Of a DNA stretch of 12,377 bases, positions 5,262 through 11,780 are shown in pieces. Both the position numbers and the translations under genes were made by a program. The stretch is from an uncultured Collinsella sp. (GTDB lineage Bacteria > Actinomycetota > Coriobacteriia > Coriobacteriales > Coriobacteriaceae), in contig CAADTZ010000061.1 in NCBI GenBank assembly GCA_900752015.1, forward strand, positions 1 through 12,377, given 5' to 3'. Each line of letters starts with the position of its first letter. The first letter of the stretch is position 1. The notes under the pieces were generated by a model, which was not told the DNA's origin, searched no databases, and saw only the letters and a list, made by a program, of their open reading frames with translations.

Positions 5262-6476
5262 ATGGACTATGGAGTACTTGGCGCGTATTTTGACGGTGCT
5301 GTCGCGAAAACCCTCGCGGGCGTTGACATCATGGGGGCCAATAAAAGCCACCAGCACGAATTCAACGGCGTGGGGCCTTTGCGCGCGCTTTTCGGAGACG
5401 ATGACATAAAGGGGATGCGAACTACCTTCGCATATCTCGATGATGGTGCAGACCCTATATTCGACCATGGTTATACCACTTGGTACGACGCCCGCAGGAA
5501 GCATCCAACTAGAACTGAGTATAGGCTCTACTACAACGATAATGCTGCCATGGGCATGGCCCGTCCGGGCGACCTCATGGTTTTGGCCCTACACGAAGCC
5601 AAGGAGGTCGTAATCCTATTTGCCCGAGCGGGGAGTACGGCGGAATCTCAAGTTCGCTGGCTCTTCGCGCTCGACGGGGTTGGCGAGAAGGGTTTTACGC
5701 CCTCTGCTCGGGAGGATACGCGCATCACGTCGATCGCCGCAAGGATTTTGGAGTCCATCGGCATCGAAGTTAGCATGCCGATCGCAGCGGAGAACTTCCT
5801 CGACGGTATGATCGAGAAATTCGGCGAGTCCTTCCCCAAAGGGGCAGACTTCTCAGCCTACTCAGCTTCCACCCTTGGAAAGCTCGATTGGACGGGCGAC
5901 CCGGATGGCTGCTTGGTCGCTTGTTACGAACGCGAAGAGATGCTGTTCCGCGTCTTCGAGCGGCATCTCTTGGAGCGCGACCTCGCGCCATACCTTGGCT
6001 CGGCGCTTGATGTTGATGGCGTGCTGCGCACCACTATGTCGGCCTTCCAGCGCCGCAAGTCCCGTGCGGGGACGGCGTTCGAGAATCAACTCTCGATGCT
6101 ATTCGATGCTAGGGGCATACGCTACTCGGCGCAGAAATACACCGAGGGCAAATCAAAGCCGGATTTCATCTTTCCCTCTATTGACGATTACCACGACCCC
6201 AAGTTCCCTGTCGCTCGACTGACGATGCTCGGTGCCAAGACAACCATCAAGGAGCGTTGGCGTCAGGTGCTTGATGAGGCTGACAGAATCGAGGACAAGC
6301 ATCTTGTAACACTTGAGCCCGCCGTAAGTGAGGATTACACACGAGCTATGGCTAAGGACAGGCTCAGCCTCGTTGTGCCCTCATCGCTGTTCGAAACCTA
6401 CACGCCCGCGCAAAGGGAATGGCTCATGAGCGTCAACGACTTCTGCAGGCTGGTAGAAGCCCGACAGCACGAGTAG
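5262..6476 (+). CDS. ecoRIIR: Type IIE restriction endonuclease, EcoRII family
   Basis: Cleaves unmethylated CCWGG before the first C in characterised EcoRII; a second copy of the site is needed as effector. The 404-aa length equals that of EcoRII. The N-terminal half (about 1-180) corresponds to the effector-binding, autoinhibitory domain. The C-terminal half (about 255-404) is the PD-(D/E)XK nuclease domain. The catalytic region reads KPDFIFPSIDDY (D301, Y310) and LGAKTTIKERWRQVLDEADR (K326, K330, R332). These line up at a constant +2 with the residues I recall as important in EcoRII (D299, Y308, K324, K328, R330), so the enzyme looks intact. ATG 5262 has GGAGG at 5248-5252, inside the end of the methyltransferase gene, so translation is likely coupled and follows that of the protective enzyme. 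A strong terminator follows at 6501. Confidence 0.94.
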   Translation: MDYGVLGAYFDGAVAKTLAGVDIMGANKSHQHEFNGVGPLRALFGDDDIKGMRTTFAYLDDGADPIFDHGYTTWYDARRKHPTRTEYRLYYNDNAAMGMARPGDLMVLALHEAKEVVILFARAGSTAESQVRWLFALDGVGEKGFTPSAREDTRITSIAARILESIGIEVSMPIAAENFLDGMIEKFGESFPKGADFSAYSASTLGKLDWTGDPDGCLVACYEREEMLFRVFERHLLERDLAPYLGSALDVDGVLRTTMSAFQRRKSRAGTAFENQLSMLFDARGIRYSAQKYTEGKSKPDFIFPSIDDYHDPKFPVARLTMLGAKTTIKERWRQVLDEADRIEDKHLVTLEPAVSEDYTRAMAKDRLSLVVPSSLFETYTPAQREWLMSVNDFCRLVEARQHE

Positions 6477-6500
6477 AACCACGAGACGTTTTTTAGAAAT

Positions 6501-6538
6501 GAGGCCGGAGACCAGTTGAGTCTCCGGTCTTCTTTTTT
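6501..6538 (+). terminator. Rho-independent terminator of the RM operon
   Basis: GAGGCCGGAGAC (6501-6512) pairs with GTCTCCGGTCTT (6520-6531), 12 bp with two G-T pairs, around the 7-nt loop CAGTTGA, followed by CTTTTTT. It begins 25 bases after the endonuclease stop codon. It also marks the point where the opposing ATPase fragment is lost. Confidence 0.92.
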
Positions 6539-6551
6539 CACTCGCAACAGA

Positions 6552-6713
6552 TTCGTCGATCACGAGGTGGGATTTGTATTTGGACTGCGCAAACTCTTGG
6601 GCAAGGGTGCTTTTTCCAACGCGGCGGGCCCCCTCGAGCATGATGGCTCGGGATCCATTGCTCGCTTTCCAATCGAGGAGTTTATTGTAGGCCGTACGTC
6701 TGAATACTGACAT
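6552..6713 (-). pseudogene. 5' remnant of an AAA+ ATPase gene (DUF4143-type)
   Basis: On the minus strand, from ATG at 6713, about 53 codons encode MSVFRRTAYNKLLDWK, then IMLEGARRVGKST (Walker A, G28-T36), then EFAQSKYKSHLVID. This is the standard N-terminus of the ATP-binding proteins that carry a DUF4143 domain, which are normally about 400 aa and common in gut anaerobes; their cellular role is poorly known. After VID the family sequence stops. The frame runs on, without a stop, through the RM terminator and antisense into the endonuclease gene, giving meaningless sequence. Walker B, the arginine finger and the C-terminal domain are gone. The simplest reading is that the RM cassette arrived on top of an older ATPase gene and removed about 85 percent of it. 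No clear ribosome binding site precedes the ATG. Confidence 0.85.
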
Positions 6714-6736
6714 GATTGCCCAATCTAGCTGCTGTA

Positions 6737-6821
6737 TACACGAAATGGGAAGTGTGGTTACCTGATTCAATACACGAAATGGGAAGTATATACAGGCCCT
6801 TTTCTACACGAAATGGGAAGT
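6737..6821. repeat. Three identical 17-bp repeats at exact 34-bp period
   Basis: TACACGAAATGGGAAGT occurs at 6737-6753, 6771-6787 and 6805-6821, all identical. The two 17-bp spacers are unrelated to each other. The array ends 24 bp before the ATG of the minus-strand ATPase remnant, where it would read ACTTCCCATTTCGTGTA three times in the upstream region. Exact phasing at 34 bp (about 3.2 helical turns) suggests binding sites for a multimeric protein. The units are too short and the spacers too short for a CRISPR array. Confidence 0.9.
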
Positions 6822-6962
6822 GCGGGTACCGCTGGAGCTTGTTGGGATAGATGGAGCGCATGTGTTGCGTCGCTCAGGTATGCTCATATGTGCCTAGAGT
6901 TTCACATGCCGAGAAAGGTTGATGGCTGCCATATCCACATACCAAAACACGGAGCGCTCAGC

Positions 6963-6987
6963 GCCGTCGACACCCGCATCACCAATT
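6963..6987 (+). repeat. Partial third copy of the border repeat
   Basis: Matches 3920-3944 of the left border at 24 of 25 positions (one G to A change). It is closer to the left copy than the corresponding part of the right copy is. Only the distal part of the repeat is present. It lies 23 bases before the complete right border and points to a second, older or nested insertion event. Confidence 0.8.
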
Positions 6988-6994
6988 TCCCCGC

Positions 6995-7005
6995 GGGGGG
7001 GGGGG
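6995..7005 (+). repeat. Homopolymer of 11 G at the right border
   Basis: Eleven consecutive G at 6995-7005, preceded by CCCCGC and followed by AGTTTTCGAATCC where the tRNA-derived repeat starts. It lies in non-coding DNA, so it cannot switch a gene by frameshift. Such tracts are prone to slippage and to sequencing error. Confidence 0.85.
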
Positions 7006-7009
7006 AGTT

Positions 7010-7127
7010 TTCGAATCCGCCCGGGGGCACCAGGGAATATGACGGCGTCGCGTGAGCGGCGCCGTTTTTGGTTAGTGGGGGCCGACGGCAGATTCGGGCC
7101 GTCGACGCTCGCGTCACCAATCGCGTC
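7010..7127 (+). repeat. Right island border: 118-bp direct repeat (attR-like)
   Basis: Second copy of 3832-3949. It starts with the last 23 nt of tRNA-Arg including CCA (7010-7032) but has none of the upstream tRNA, so it is not a tRNA gene. The terminator hairpin is kept at 7042-7065 with an improved T-run (GTTTTTGG). In the distal part the anti-T-arm sequence has accumulated changes relative to the tRNA, as expected of a displaced copy no longer under selection. Confidence 0.88.
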
Positions 7128-7502
7128 ATTCGAATCGGCGCTGGGAATTCAGTGCTTTTCCTCATGCAAGTATCTTCCATCTTGCGTCGCCGTCAGCCGT
7201 GAGCGGTCGATTTTTACCGATAAACGGCAAATTAATTCAGAAAAAATCAGGTAATTTCAAGAATGGTCAAACTTGATTAACAGCAAAACCACAAGGTAGA
7301 TGGGCTTTATACGGTGAAAAACTCTGACACAATGAGAAAAAGAGTGAAAAATACTGATTGAAAATGAACTTATGTGGCAGTAATCTACATGTCACAGGGT
7401 AAGCCCCGGCGCGCAGGCGGCGGCCCTTATCGAATTACGGATATAGATCAGGTGCTCGAACGGGCAGAAACGATCAAGGACGAAGGTAAAGGACGTAGAA
7501 GC
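7128..7502. other. Long AT-rich leader upstream of the sugar isomerase operon
   Basis: No gene is supported in these 375 bases. DNA from about 7205 to 7370 is clearly AT-rich compared with the flanks. A weak promoter candidate is TTGATT (7273-7278) with TAGATG (7297-7302), spacing 18. No riboswitch, terminator or tRNA-like fold is recognisable. In-frame starts at GTG 7374 and ATG 7389 would extend the next protein by 38-43 residues, but they lack ribosome binding sites and use codons such as ATA and AGA that the gene itself avoids. Confidence 0.5.
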
Positions 7503-8441
7503 ATGAAGCTTGCAACTCGTATCAACTCCTATTTTCGCGATGGCGACAAGAATCTTGATCGCGTGTTCGCGGAGTTCCAGAGCGTGGGCCTCACGCACGT
7601 CGACCTCAACTACCCCGAGCACTGCACAGGTGTCACGGCTGAGGACATGGCCGCCAAGCTCGCAGCTCACGACCTGCAGCTGAACGGCTGCGCGCTGCGC
7701 TTCCGCAACGCCTTCCTCAACGGTGACCTGGGCAATGCCGATGATGCTCTTGCCGCGGAAGCCCTTGAGCTCTGCTACGAGGCGTGCGACTACTGCCGCA
7801 CTGCCGGTGGCAACACGGTGACCATCTGGCTCGGCCACGACGGCTTTGACTACAGCTTCCAGATCGCCTACGCTCGCGTCTTCGACCAGCTCGTAGCCGC
7901 ATTCCAGAAGGTTTGCGACTACGCGCCCGACCTCAAGATCTCGATTGAGTACAAACCCTACGAGGAGCGCGCGTACGCGTTCATCGACTCCATGGGTATG
8001 ACCGGCATGATTCTCAACGCTGCAGACCGCCCGAACCTGGGCGTCACGCTGGATTACTGCCACATGCTCATGAAGCACGAGAACCCTGCCATGGCCGCCG
8101 ACCTGTTCGGCCGCGAGGGCAAGCTCTACGGCATTCACCTAAACGACGGCAACGGTCGCTTCGACGATGGCCTTATGATTGGTACGTCCACGCCGGTGAA
8201 GACCCTCGAGTTCCTCTACTACGTGAAGAAGCACGGTTACGACAGCGCAATCTACTTCGACACGTTCCCGGTCATCGAGCCCGCTGCCGGCGAGGCTGCA
8301 CAGAACGACCAGATGATCCATCTGCTCAACGACGCCATCGAGGCCGTAAGCATGGAGAAGATCCAATCCGTTATCGATGCAAACGACGCGATTAAGGCAG
8401 CCGAGCTTGTCCGCGAACTCTTCTGCGCAATGGGGAGGTAA
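7503..8441 (+). CDS. Sugar phosphate isomerase/epimerase, TIM-barrel (AP-endonuclease-2 superfamily)
   Basis: A cytoplasmic (beta/alpha)8-barrel of the xylose isomerase-like/AP endonuclease family 2 superfamily. Members interconvert keto- and aldo-sugars or epimerise them with a divalent metal. Likely metal ligands are E149 (SIEYKPYE), D184 and H187 (VTLDYCHML), H212 and D215 (YGIHLNDG) and D253 (YFDTFP). The 312-aa length fits. ATG 7503 is chosen because AAAGGA at 7488-7493 lies 9 bases upstream and the MKLATRINSYF start is typical. An N-terminal extension to 7389 or 7374 is possible but not favoured. It is the first gene of the operon, and its last codons contain the ribosome binding site of the EIIBC permease. 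It probably acts on the imported hexose or its phosphate, but the reaction cannot be named from sequence alone. Confidence 0.88.
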   Translation: MKLATRINSYFRDGDKNLDRVFAEFQSVGLTHVDLNYPEHCTGVTAEDMAAKLAAHDLQLNGCALRFRNAFLNGDLGNADDALAAEALELCYEACDYCRTAGGNTVTIWLGHDGFDYSFQIAYARVFDQLVAAFQKVCDYAPDLKISIEYKPYEERAYAFIDSMGMTGMILNAADRPNLGVTLDYCHMLMKHENPAMAADLFGREGKLYGIHLNDGNGRFDDGLMIGTSTPVKTLEFLYYVKKHGYDSAIYFDTFPVIEPAAGEAAQNDQMIHLLNDAIEAVSMEKIQSVIDANDAIKAAELVRELFCAMGR

Positions 8442-8444
8442 CCA

Positions 8445-9821
8445 ATGAAACGCGACTGGAACGCGATGGCTCAGGGGATTCTGGACGCCGTCGGTGGTCC
8501 CGAGAACATCTCGGGCATGACGCACTGCGCGACGCGCCTGCGCCTCAATCTCAAAGACGACGCGGCTTGCGACGACGCTGCGGTCAAGGAAGTCGAAGGC
8601 GTTGTGAACACGCTGAACAAGGCCGGTCAGTACCAGGTTCTCATCGGCACTGAGGTCCCGAAGCTGTACGAGAAGTTTGAGCCGCTGGTCAAGGGTTCGG
8701 GCGTGGAAATCTCCGCTGCTACCAAGGACGAGGGCGAGAGCATCGTCAGCCAAGTCTTCTCCGCGATCTCCGGCATCTTTGCCCCGCTGCTGCCCGCCAT
8801 GGCCGGCTCCGGTATCCTGCGCGGCTTCGTTATCCTGGCCGCCCAGCTCGGCATCATCGCTGAGGGCACGGGTACCTACACCATCCTGTACACCCTGGCC
8901 ATGAGTGTGTTCTACTTCCTGCCCGTGCTGCTCGGCTTCTCCGCCGGCAAGCGCTTCGGCGCGAGCCCGTACCTGTCGGCGCTGCTCGGCGCGTGCCTGC
9001 TCTACCCGGACTTCATCGCCCTCATGGGCGACGCGGGCAACGGCGCCATGACGGACTTCTTCGGCATCCCCGTGGTTCTCATGAACTACAACTCCACGGT
9101 TATCCCTGCCATCTTGTCTGTCTGGGTCTACTCGTACCTGTACAAGTGGCTCGATGAGCACGTTTCCGAGATGCTCAAGCTCGTCGTGCTGCCCGCCATC
9201 TCCCTGATCGTTATGGTTCCGCTCACCATGCTCGTCATCGGTCCCCTGGGCGTCTACGCTGGTGAGGCCATCGCCTTCGTGGTCAACTGGCTGATCGAGC
9301 GCAGCTCCGTGTTCGCCGGCGTGCTGGTTGGCGGCGGCTGGTCCGTGCTGGTGTCCATGGGCATCCACTGGGCCGTGAACCCCATCATGATCAACAACAT
9401 CGCTCAGAACGGCTTCGACTACATCTGCCCCTTCACCTTCGCCTGCAACTTCGCCGTTATCGGCTGCGCCTTCGGCGTGTTCCTCAAGGCCCGCGACCAG
9501 AAGCTCAAGAGCTTCGCGATGACCGGTGTCGTATCGATCGCCCTGTCCGCCATCATCGAGCCCACGCTGTTCGGTATGCTCGTGAAGAACAAGAAGGTCT
9601 GGCTTGCGCAGATCATCGGCGGTGCCGTCGGCGGCGCGTTCCTCGGTATCATGAAGGTCGTCACCACTGCGTTCACCTTCGGTTCCGTCACTACGTTCCC
9701 GGCTTTCGTGAGTTCCGACCCCATGAACTTCGCTTGGGCTATGGTCGGCATGCTCATTTCCGCCGTCGTGGCCGGTGTTCTTGCCTTCGCCTTCACCGGC
9801 AAGGAGGATCAGCTCGCCTAA
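8445..9821 (+). CDS. PTS beta-glucoside-family EIIBC permease
   Basis: Imports and phosphorylates a sugar across the membrane. The EIIB domain covers about residues 1-85, with the phosphocysteine in ISGMTHCATRLRLNL (C28). The EIIC domain covers about 100-450, with many hydrophobic helices, a conserved GIHWAVNP segment (H308) and IIEPTLFG at 370-377 in place of the more usual GITEPAIFG. The 458-aa protein lacks the C-terminal EIIA found in BglF, so a separate EIIA encoded elsewhere must donate phosphate. ATG 8445 lies 3 bases after the isomerase stop, and GGGGAGG at 8432-8438 precedes it, so translation is coupled. Together with AlsE- and RpiB-type enzymes downstream, the substrate may be an uncommon hexose such as allose or allulose rather than a beta-glucoside. 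No phospho-beta-glucosidase is present in the window. Confidence 0.93.
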   Translation: MKRDWNAMAQGILDAVGGPENISGMTHCATRLRLNLKDDAACDDAAVKEVEGVVNTLNKAGQYQVLIGTEVPKLYEKFEPLVKGSGVEISAATKDEGESIVSQVFSAISGIFAPLLPAMAGSGILRGFVILAAQLGIIAEGTGTYTILYTLAMSVFYFLPVLLGFSAGKRFGASPYLSALLGACLLYPDFIALMGDAGNGAMTDFFGIPVVLMNYNSTVIPAILSVWVYSYLYKWLDEHVSEMLKLVVLPAISLIVMVPLTMLVIGPLGVYAGEAIAFVVNWLIERSSVFAGVLVGGGWSVLVSMGIHWAVNPIMINNIAQNGFDYICPFTFACNFAVIGCAFGVFLKARDQKLKSFAMTGVVSIALSAIIEPTLFGMLVKNKKVWLAQIIGGAVGGAFLGIMKVVTTAFTFGSVTTFPAFVSSDPMNFAWAMVGMLISAVVAGVLAFAFTGKEDQLA

Positions 9822-9898
9822 GAGCCCCGGATGCGCCGCCTCTCCTAGGGTCGTTCTCTTCGCTTGAAGAGCGTCGCGCTTACGCGAGGTGTGTCAAC

Positions 9899-9991
9899 CT
9901 CGTTCAAATTGTGAACGAGAGGGTAGGTCAATCGATTAAGCGGTCGTCATCGCAACAGGTGGCGGCCGCTATTCTGCTTGTGCGTTACACT
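9899..9991 (+). promoter_or_regulatory. Candidate operator and promoter before the DeoR gene
   Basis: CTCGTTCA (9899-9906) and TGAACGAG (9912-9919) form a perfect inverted repeat around AATTG. The core TTCA-N5-TGAA is a plausible repressor site. A possible -10 TACACT lies at 9986-9991 without a recognisable -35 box. The 224-base gap before the DeoR start suggests a separate promoter or attenuation between the permease and the regulator. Confidence 0.35.
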
Positions 9992-10045
9992 TTTCGAAAA
10001 GAAATGAACGAGCGTGAAGCAGAGTGGTTTGGAGAGGTTCCCAAT

Positions 10046-10789
10046 ATGATTCCGTATGAGCGCCAGGAGCGAATTGTAGAGTGCCTGCAGAAGTCGGGCC
10101 TCGCGAGGATTTCCGAGCTGCAGGAGGAGCTGCCGGGCGTCTCTATTTCGACGCTACGTCGCGACCTCAAGGAGCTGGAGGCGCTTGGCAAGGTTGAGCA
10201 TCTTTCGGGCGGCGCGGTGAGGCTCCTCTCGGCTGTCCACGAGGTGAGTATCTCGACGCGTTCGGGCCTACACGGGAGTGAGAAGGAACAGATTGCCCAA
10301 GTCGCCTTGCGTTTTGTTGAGGACGGGGACACGCTCTACTTGGACTCGGGTTCCACCTGCACGGCGCTGCTGCGTCTGCTGCTCGACCGCGACGTGACAA
10401 TTTACACGACGGATGCCTCGGCGTGCCTGATTAAGAGCGAGACGCGCGCCCAGCTCATCGTGGTGGGTGGCGAGTTCAACTATGTGAACTCCTCGTTCTG
10501 CGGTTCTATGACCGAATCGATCCTGCGCGATCTGTACTTCGATAAGGCGTTTATCGGGACCAACGCGATTGACGAGGACCGCGGCGTCATGACGCCCTCC
10601 TACGTTGAGGCGGCGAAGAAGCGCATCGTGCGCGAGAATTCGAATAAGGCGTACGTGCTGTGCGACAGCTCGAAGTTCCATCAGTTCTCGAATGTTCGCG
10701 CGTTTGGGTTCGATGGTGTGTCGATTATCGCGGAGTCCTATGACGAGAAGATCGCCCAGTGCGCGCGCCTGATCACGCCTGGAGCGTAG
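10046..10789 (+). CDS. DeoR-family transcriptional regulator
   Basis: Sugar-phosphate-responsive repressor, probably of this cluster. The N-terminal winged HTH (residues 1-58) reads PYERQERIVECLQKSG, then RISELQEELPGVSISTLRRDLKELE, then GKVEHLSGGAV, the standard DeoR signature. The C-terminal DeoRC effector domain (about 72-235) is related to phosphosugar isomerases and has DSGSTCTALLRLL at 100-112, FIGTNAIDEDRGVMTP at about 169-184 and CDSSKF at 206-211. The 247-aa length is typical. ATG 10046 has GGAGAGG at 10031-10037, 8 bases upstream. An in-frame ATG at 10004 lacks one and would add residues not seen in the family. The inverted repeat at 9899-9919 and the tandem repeats at 10964-11031 are candidate binding sites on either side of its gene. 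Confidence 0.93.
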   Translation: MIPYERQERIVECLQKSGLARISELQEELPGVSISTLRRDLKELEALGKVEHLSGGAVRLLSAVHEVSISTRSGLHGSEKEQIAQVALRFVEDGDTLYLDSGSTCTALLRLLLDRDVTIYTTDASACLIKSETRAQLIVVGGEFNYVNSSFCGSMTESILRDLYFDKAFIGTNAIDEDRGVMTPSYVEAAKKRIVRENSNKAYVLCDSSKFHQFSNVRAFGFDGVSIIAESYDEKIAQCARLITPGA

Positions 10790-11054
10790 GGGGTCCGGGC
10801 TCAGGTCTGCGGATTGCGGCCCCTGGCTGCTGCTGTCCGCGTAGCGGGATTTCTTCCTAGGGAATACGACAGCGTTTCGTGGTGCGGGCTCCTGCATGAT
10901 ACCAGCTAGATAGGCAAATATGGCAACGTTGTGAATCTGGAAAAGCCTGCAGGTTAACAACGTGGTTAAACGATTAATCAGCCAGACTGTAGATAAAGGT
11001 TAAACGATTAATTACCACCGAGTAGATAATCACCGAGCAGATAAGGAGTTCACT
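10790..11054. other. Regulatory intergenic region before alsE
   Basis: No gene is supported here. A weak GC hairpin CCGC-GTA-GCGG at about 10838-10848, followed by GATTTCTT, may end the deoR transcript. A LacI/CcpA-like half-matching site TGGCAACGTTGTGA lies at 10921-10934 (palindromic core CAACGTTG). The rest holds the tandem repeats listed separately. Confidence 0.4.
10964..11031 (+). promoter_or_regulatory. Two 34-bp tandem units upstream of alsE (operator/promoter)
   Basis: GGTTAAACGATTAAT occurs at 10964-10978 and again at 10998-11012. Each copy is followed after 11 bases by TAGATAA, so the whole 34-bp unit is tandem: 10964-10997 and 10998-11031. TAGATA may be a -10 box (10990-10995 and 11024-11029) with TTAAAC, 18 bases upstream, as a poor -35 box. 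A further partial echo, ACCGAGCAGATAAGG, runs into the alsE ribosome binding site. The layout suggests binding sites for a regulator, possibly the adjacent DeoR protein, with a duplicated promoter. Confidence 0.6.
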
Positions 11055-11708
11055 ATGCTGCTCTGCCCCAGTCTCATGTGCGCCGACTACGGCAATCTGC
11101 GTGCGACCGTCGAGGATCTCGACGCCGCCGGCATCGACATCTTCCATTGCGACGTGATGGACGGCAGTTTCGTTCCCAATTTCGCCATGGGTCTCGAAGA
11201 CATCAAGGCCGTGCGAGCTGCCACCAACAAGCTCGTCGACGTGCACCTTATGGTCGAGAATCCTGCCAGCAAGGTTGAACTTTTCGCCTCCGCCGGCGCG
11301 GACATCATCTATATCCATCCGGAGTCCGAGCGTTACGTGGTCAAGACACTCGCCGCGATTAAGTCCCTCGGCAAGAGCGCCGGTATCGCCGTGAACCCCG
11401 ACACCTCTATCTCCGAGATCGAGGAGATGTTGAACCTCTGCGATTACGTGATGGTCATGACGGTGAATCCGGGTTTTGCCGGTCAGAGCTTTATCGAGTT
11501 CACGAACGACAAGGTGCGTCGCCTTGCCGCGCTGAAGGAGCGCTTTGGCTTCAAGCTCATGATCGACGGCGCCTGCTCGCCCGAGCGCGTGCGCGACCTG
11601 TCCGCCATTGGCGCGGACGGATTTATCCTGGGCACCAGTGCGCTGTTTGGCAAGGACGCTGGTTACGAGGAGTGTCTGCGCCGTTTGCGCGCCGGCGAGG
11701 TGTATTAG
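11055..11708 (+). CDS. alsE: D-allulose-6-phosphate 3-epimerase (AlsE-type)
   Basis: Ribulose-phosphate 3-epimerase superfamily enzyme. AlsE interconverts allulose-6-P and fructose-6-P, while Rpe acts on ribulose-5-P and xylulose-5-P. The 217-aa TIM barrel has the expected metal and acid/base residues H31 and D33 (FHCDVMDG), H64 (DVHLMVEN) and D171 (LMIDG). Several positions favour AlsE over Rpe: PSLMCADY rather than PSILSADF, VMTVNPGFAGQSF rather than VSVNPGFGGQ, and GTSALF rather than AGSAIF. ATG 11055 has AAGGAG at 11043-11048, 6 bases upstream. It is followed after 72 bases by rpiB, which fits the allose pathway, in which RpiB/AlsB makes allulose-6-P. A household Rpe role cannot be fully excluded from one gene alone. 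Confidence 0.82.
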   Translation: MLLCPSLMCADYGNLRATVEDLDAAGIDIFHCDVMDGSFVPNFAMGLEDIKAVRAATNKLVDVHLMVENPASKVELFASAGADIIYIHPESERYVVKTLAAIKSLGKSAGIAVNPDTSISEIEEMLNLCDYVMVMTVNPGFAGQSFIEFTNDKVRRLAALKERFGFKLMIDGACSPERVRDLSAIGADGFILGTSALFGKDAGYEECLRRLRAGEVY

Positions 11709-11780
11709 AAGCGGAACGGCGAATTAGGACGGATTGAGCGCGCGGCATGCGCGAATGGTTCTTATGGAAAGGGGTCTCTT

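Larger units (their letters stand above)
3832..7127. mobile_element. Genomic island at tRNA-Arg(CCT) without its integrase
   Basis: The region is framed by the 118-bp direct repeat, with the intact tRNA on the left and a displaced tRNA 3' end on the right. It holds an EcoRII-like restriction-modification pair, an ATPase gene fragment with a repeat array, and an extra partial border copy. All of this cargo is of a kind usually gained by transfer. No tyrosine or serine integrase, excisionase or transposase reading frame is visible, so the element is either a remnant or is mobilised in trans. That this is an integrated island is an inference from the repeats and cargo; an alternative is local duplication of the tRNA 3' region followed by insertion between the copies. 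Confidence 0.65.

Noticed and set aside
6737..6821. Three regularly spaced repeats as a CRISPR array
   Set aside because: Repeat units are 17 bp and spacers 17 bp, both well below CRISPR sizes. There are only three units and no cas genes.
7010..7127. Second tRNA gene at the right border
   Set aside because: Only the last 23 nt of the tRNA are present. The acceptor 5' strand, D-arm and anticodon arm are missing upstream, so it is a displaced 3' fragment.
6813..7254. Two overlapping plus-strand frames over the right border repeat
   Set aside because: They run through the G11 tract and the tRNA-derived repeat, lack ribosome binding sites and show low-complexity shadow composition.
7374..7502. 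N-terminal extension of the sugar isomerase from GTG 7374 or ATG 7389
   Set aside because: Neither start has a ribosome binding site, codon use there is unlike the gene body, and the family start fits ATG 7503 with AAAGGA upstream.
8139..9368. Minus-strand open frame (409 codons) opposite the EIIBC gene
   Set aside because: It has the same shadow composition (many His, Glu, Gln, Gly) with no domain, no ribosome binding site, and lies fully within a certain gene.
10859..10875. AGGGAATACGACAGCGT as a further copy of the tRNA border repeat
   Set aside because: It matches the border at 15 of 17 bases but the similarity does not extend, so chance is likely given how many short words were compared.
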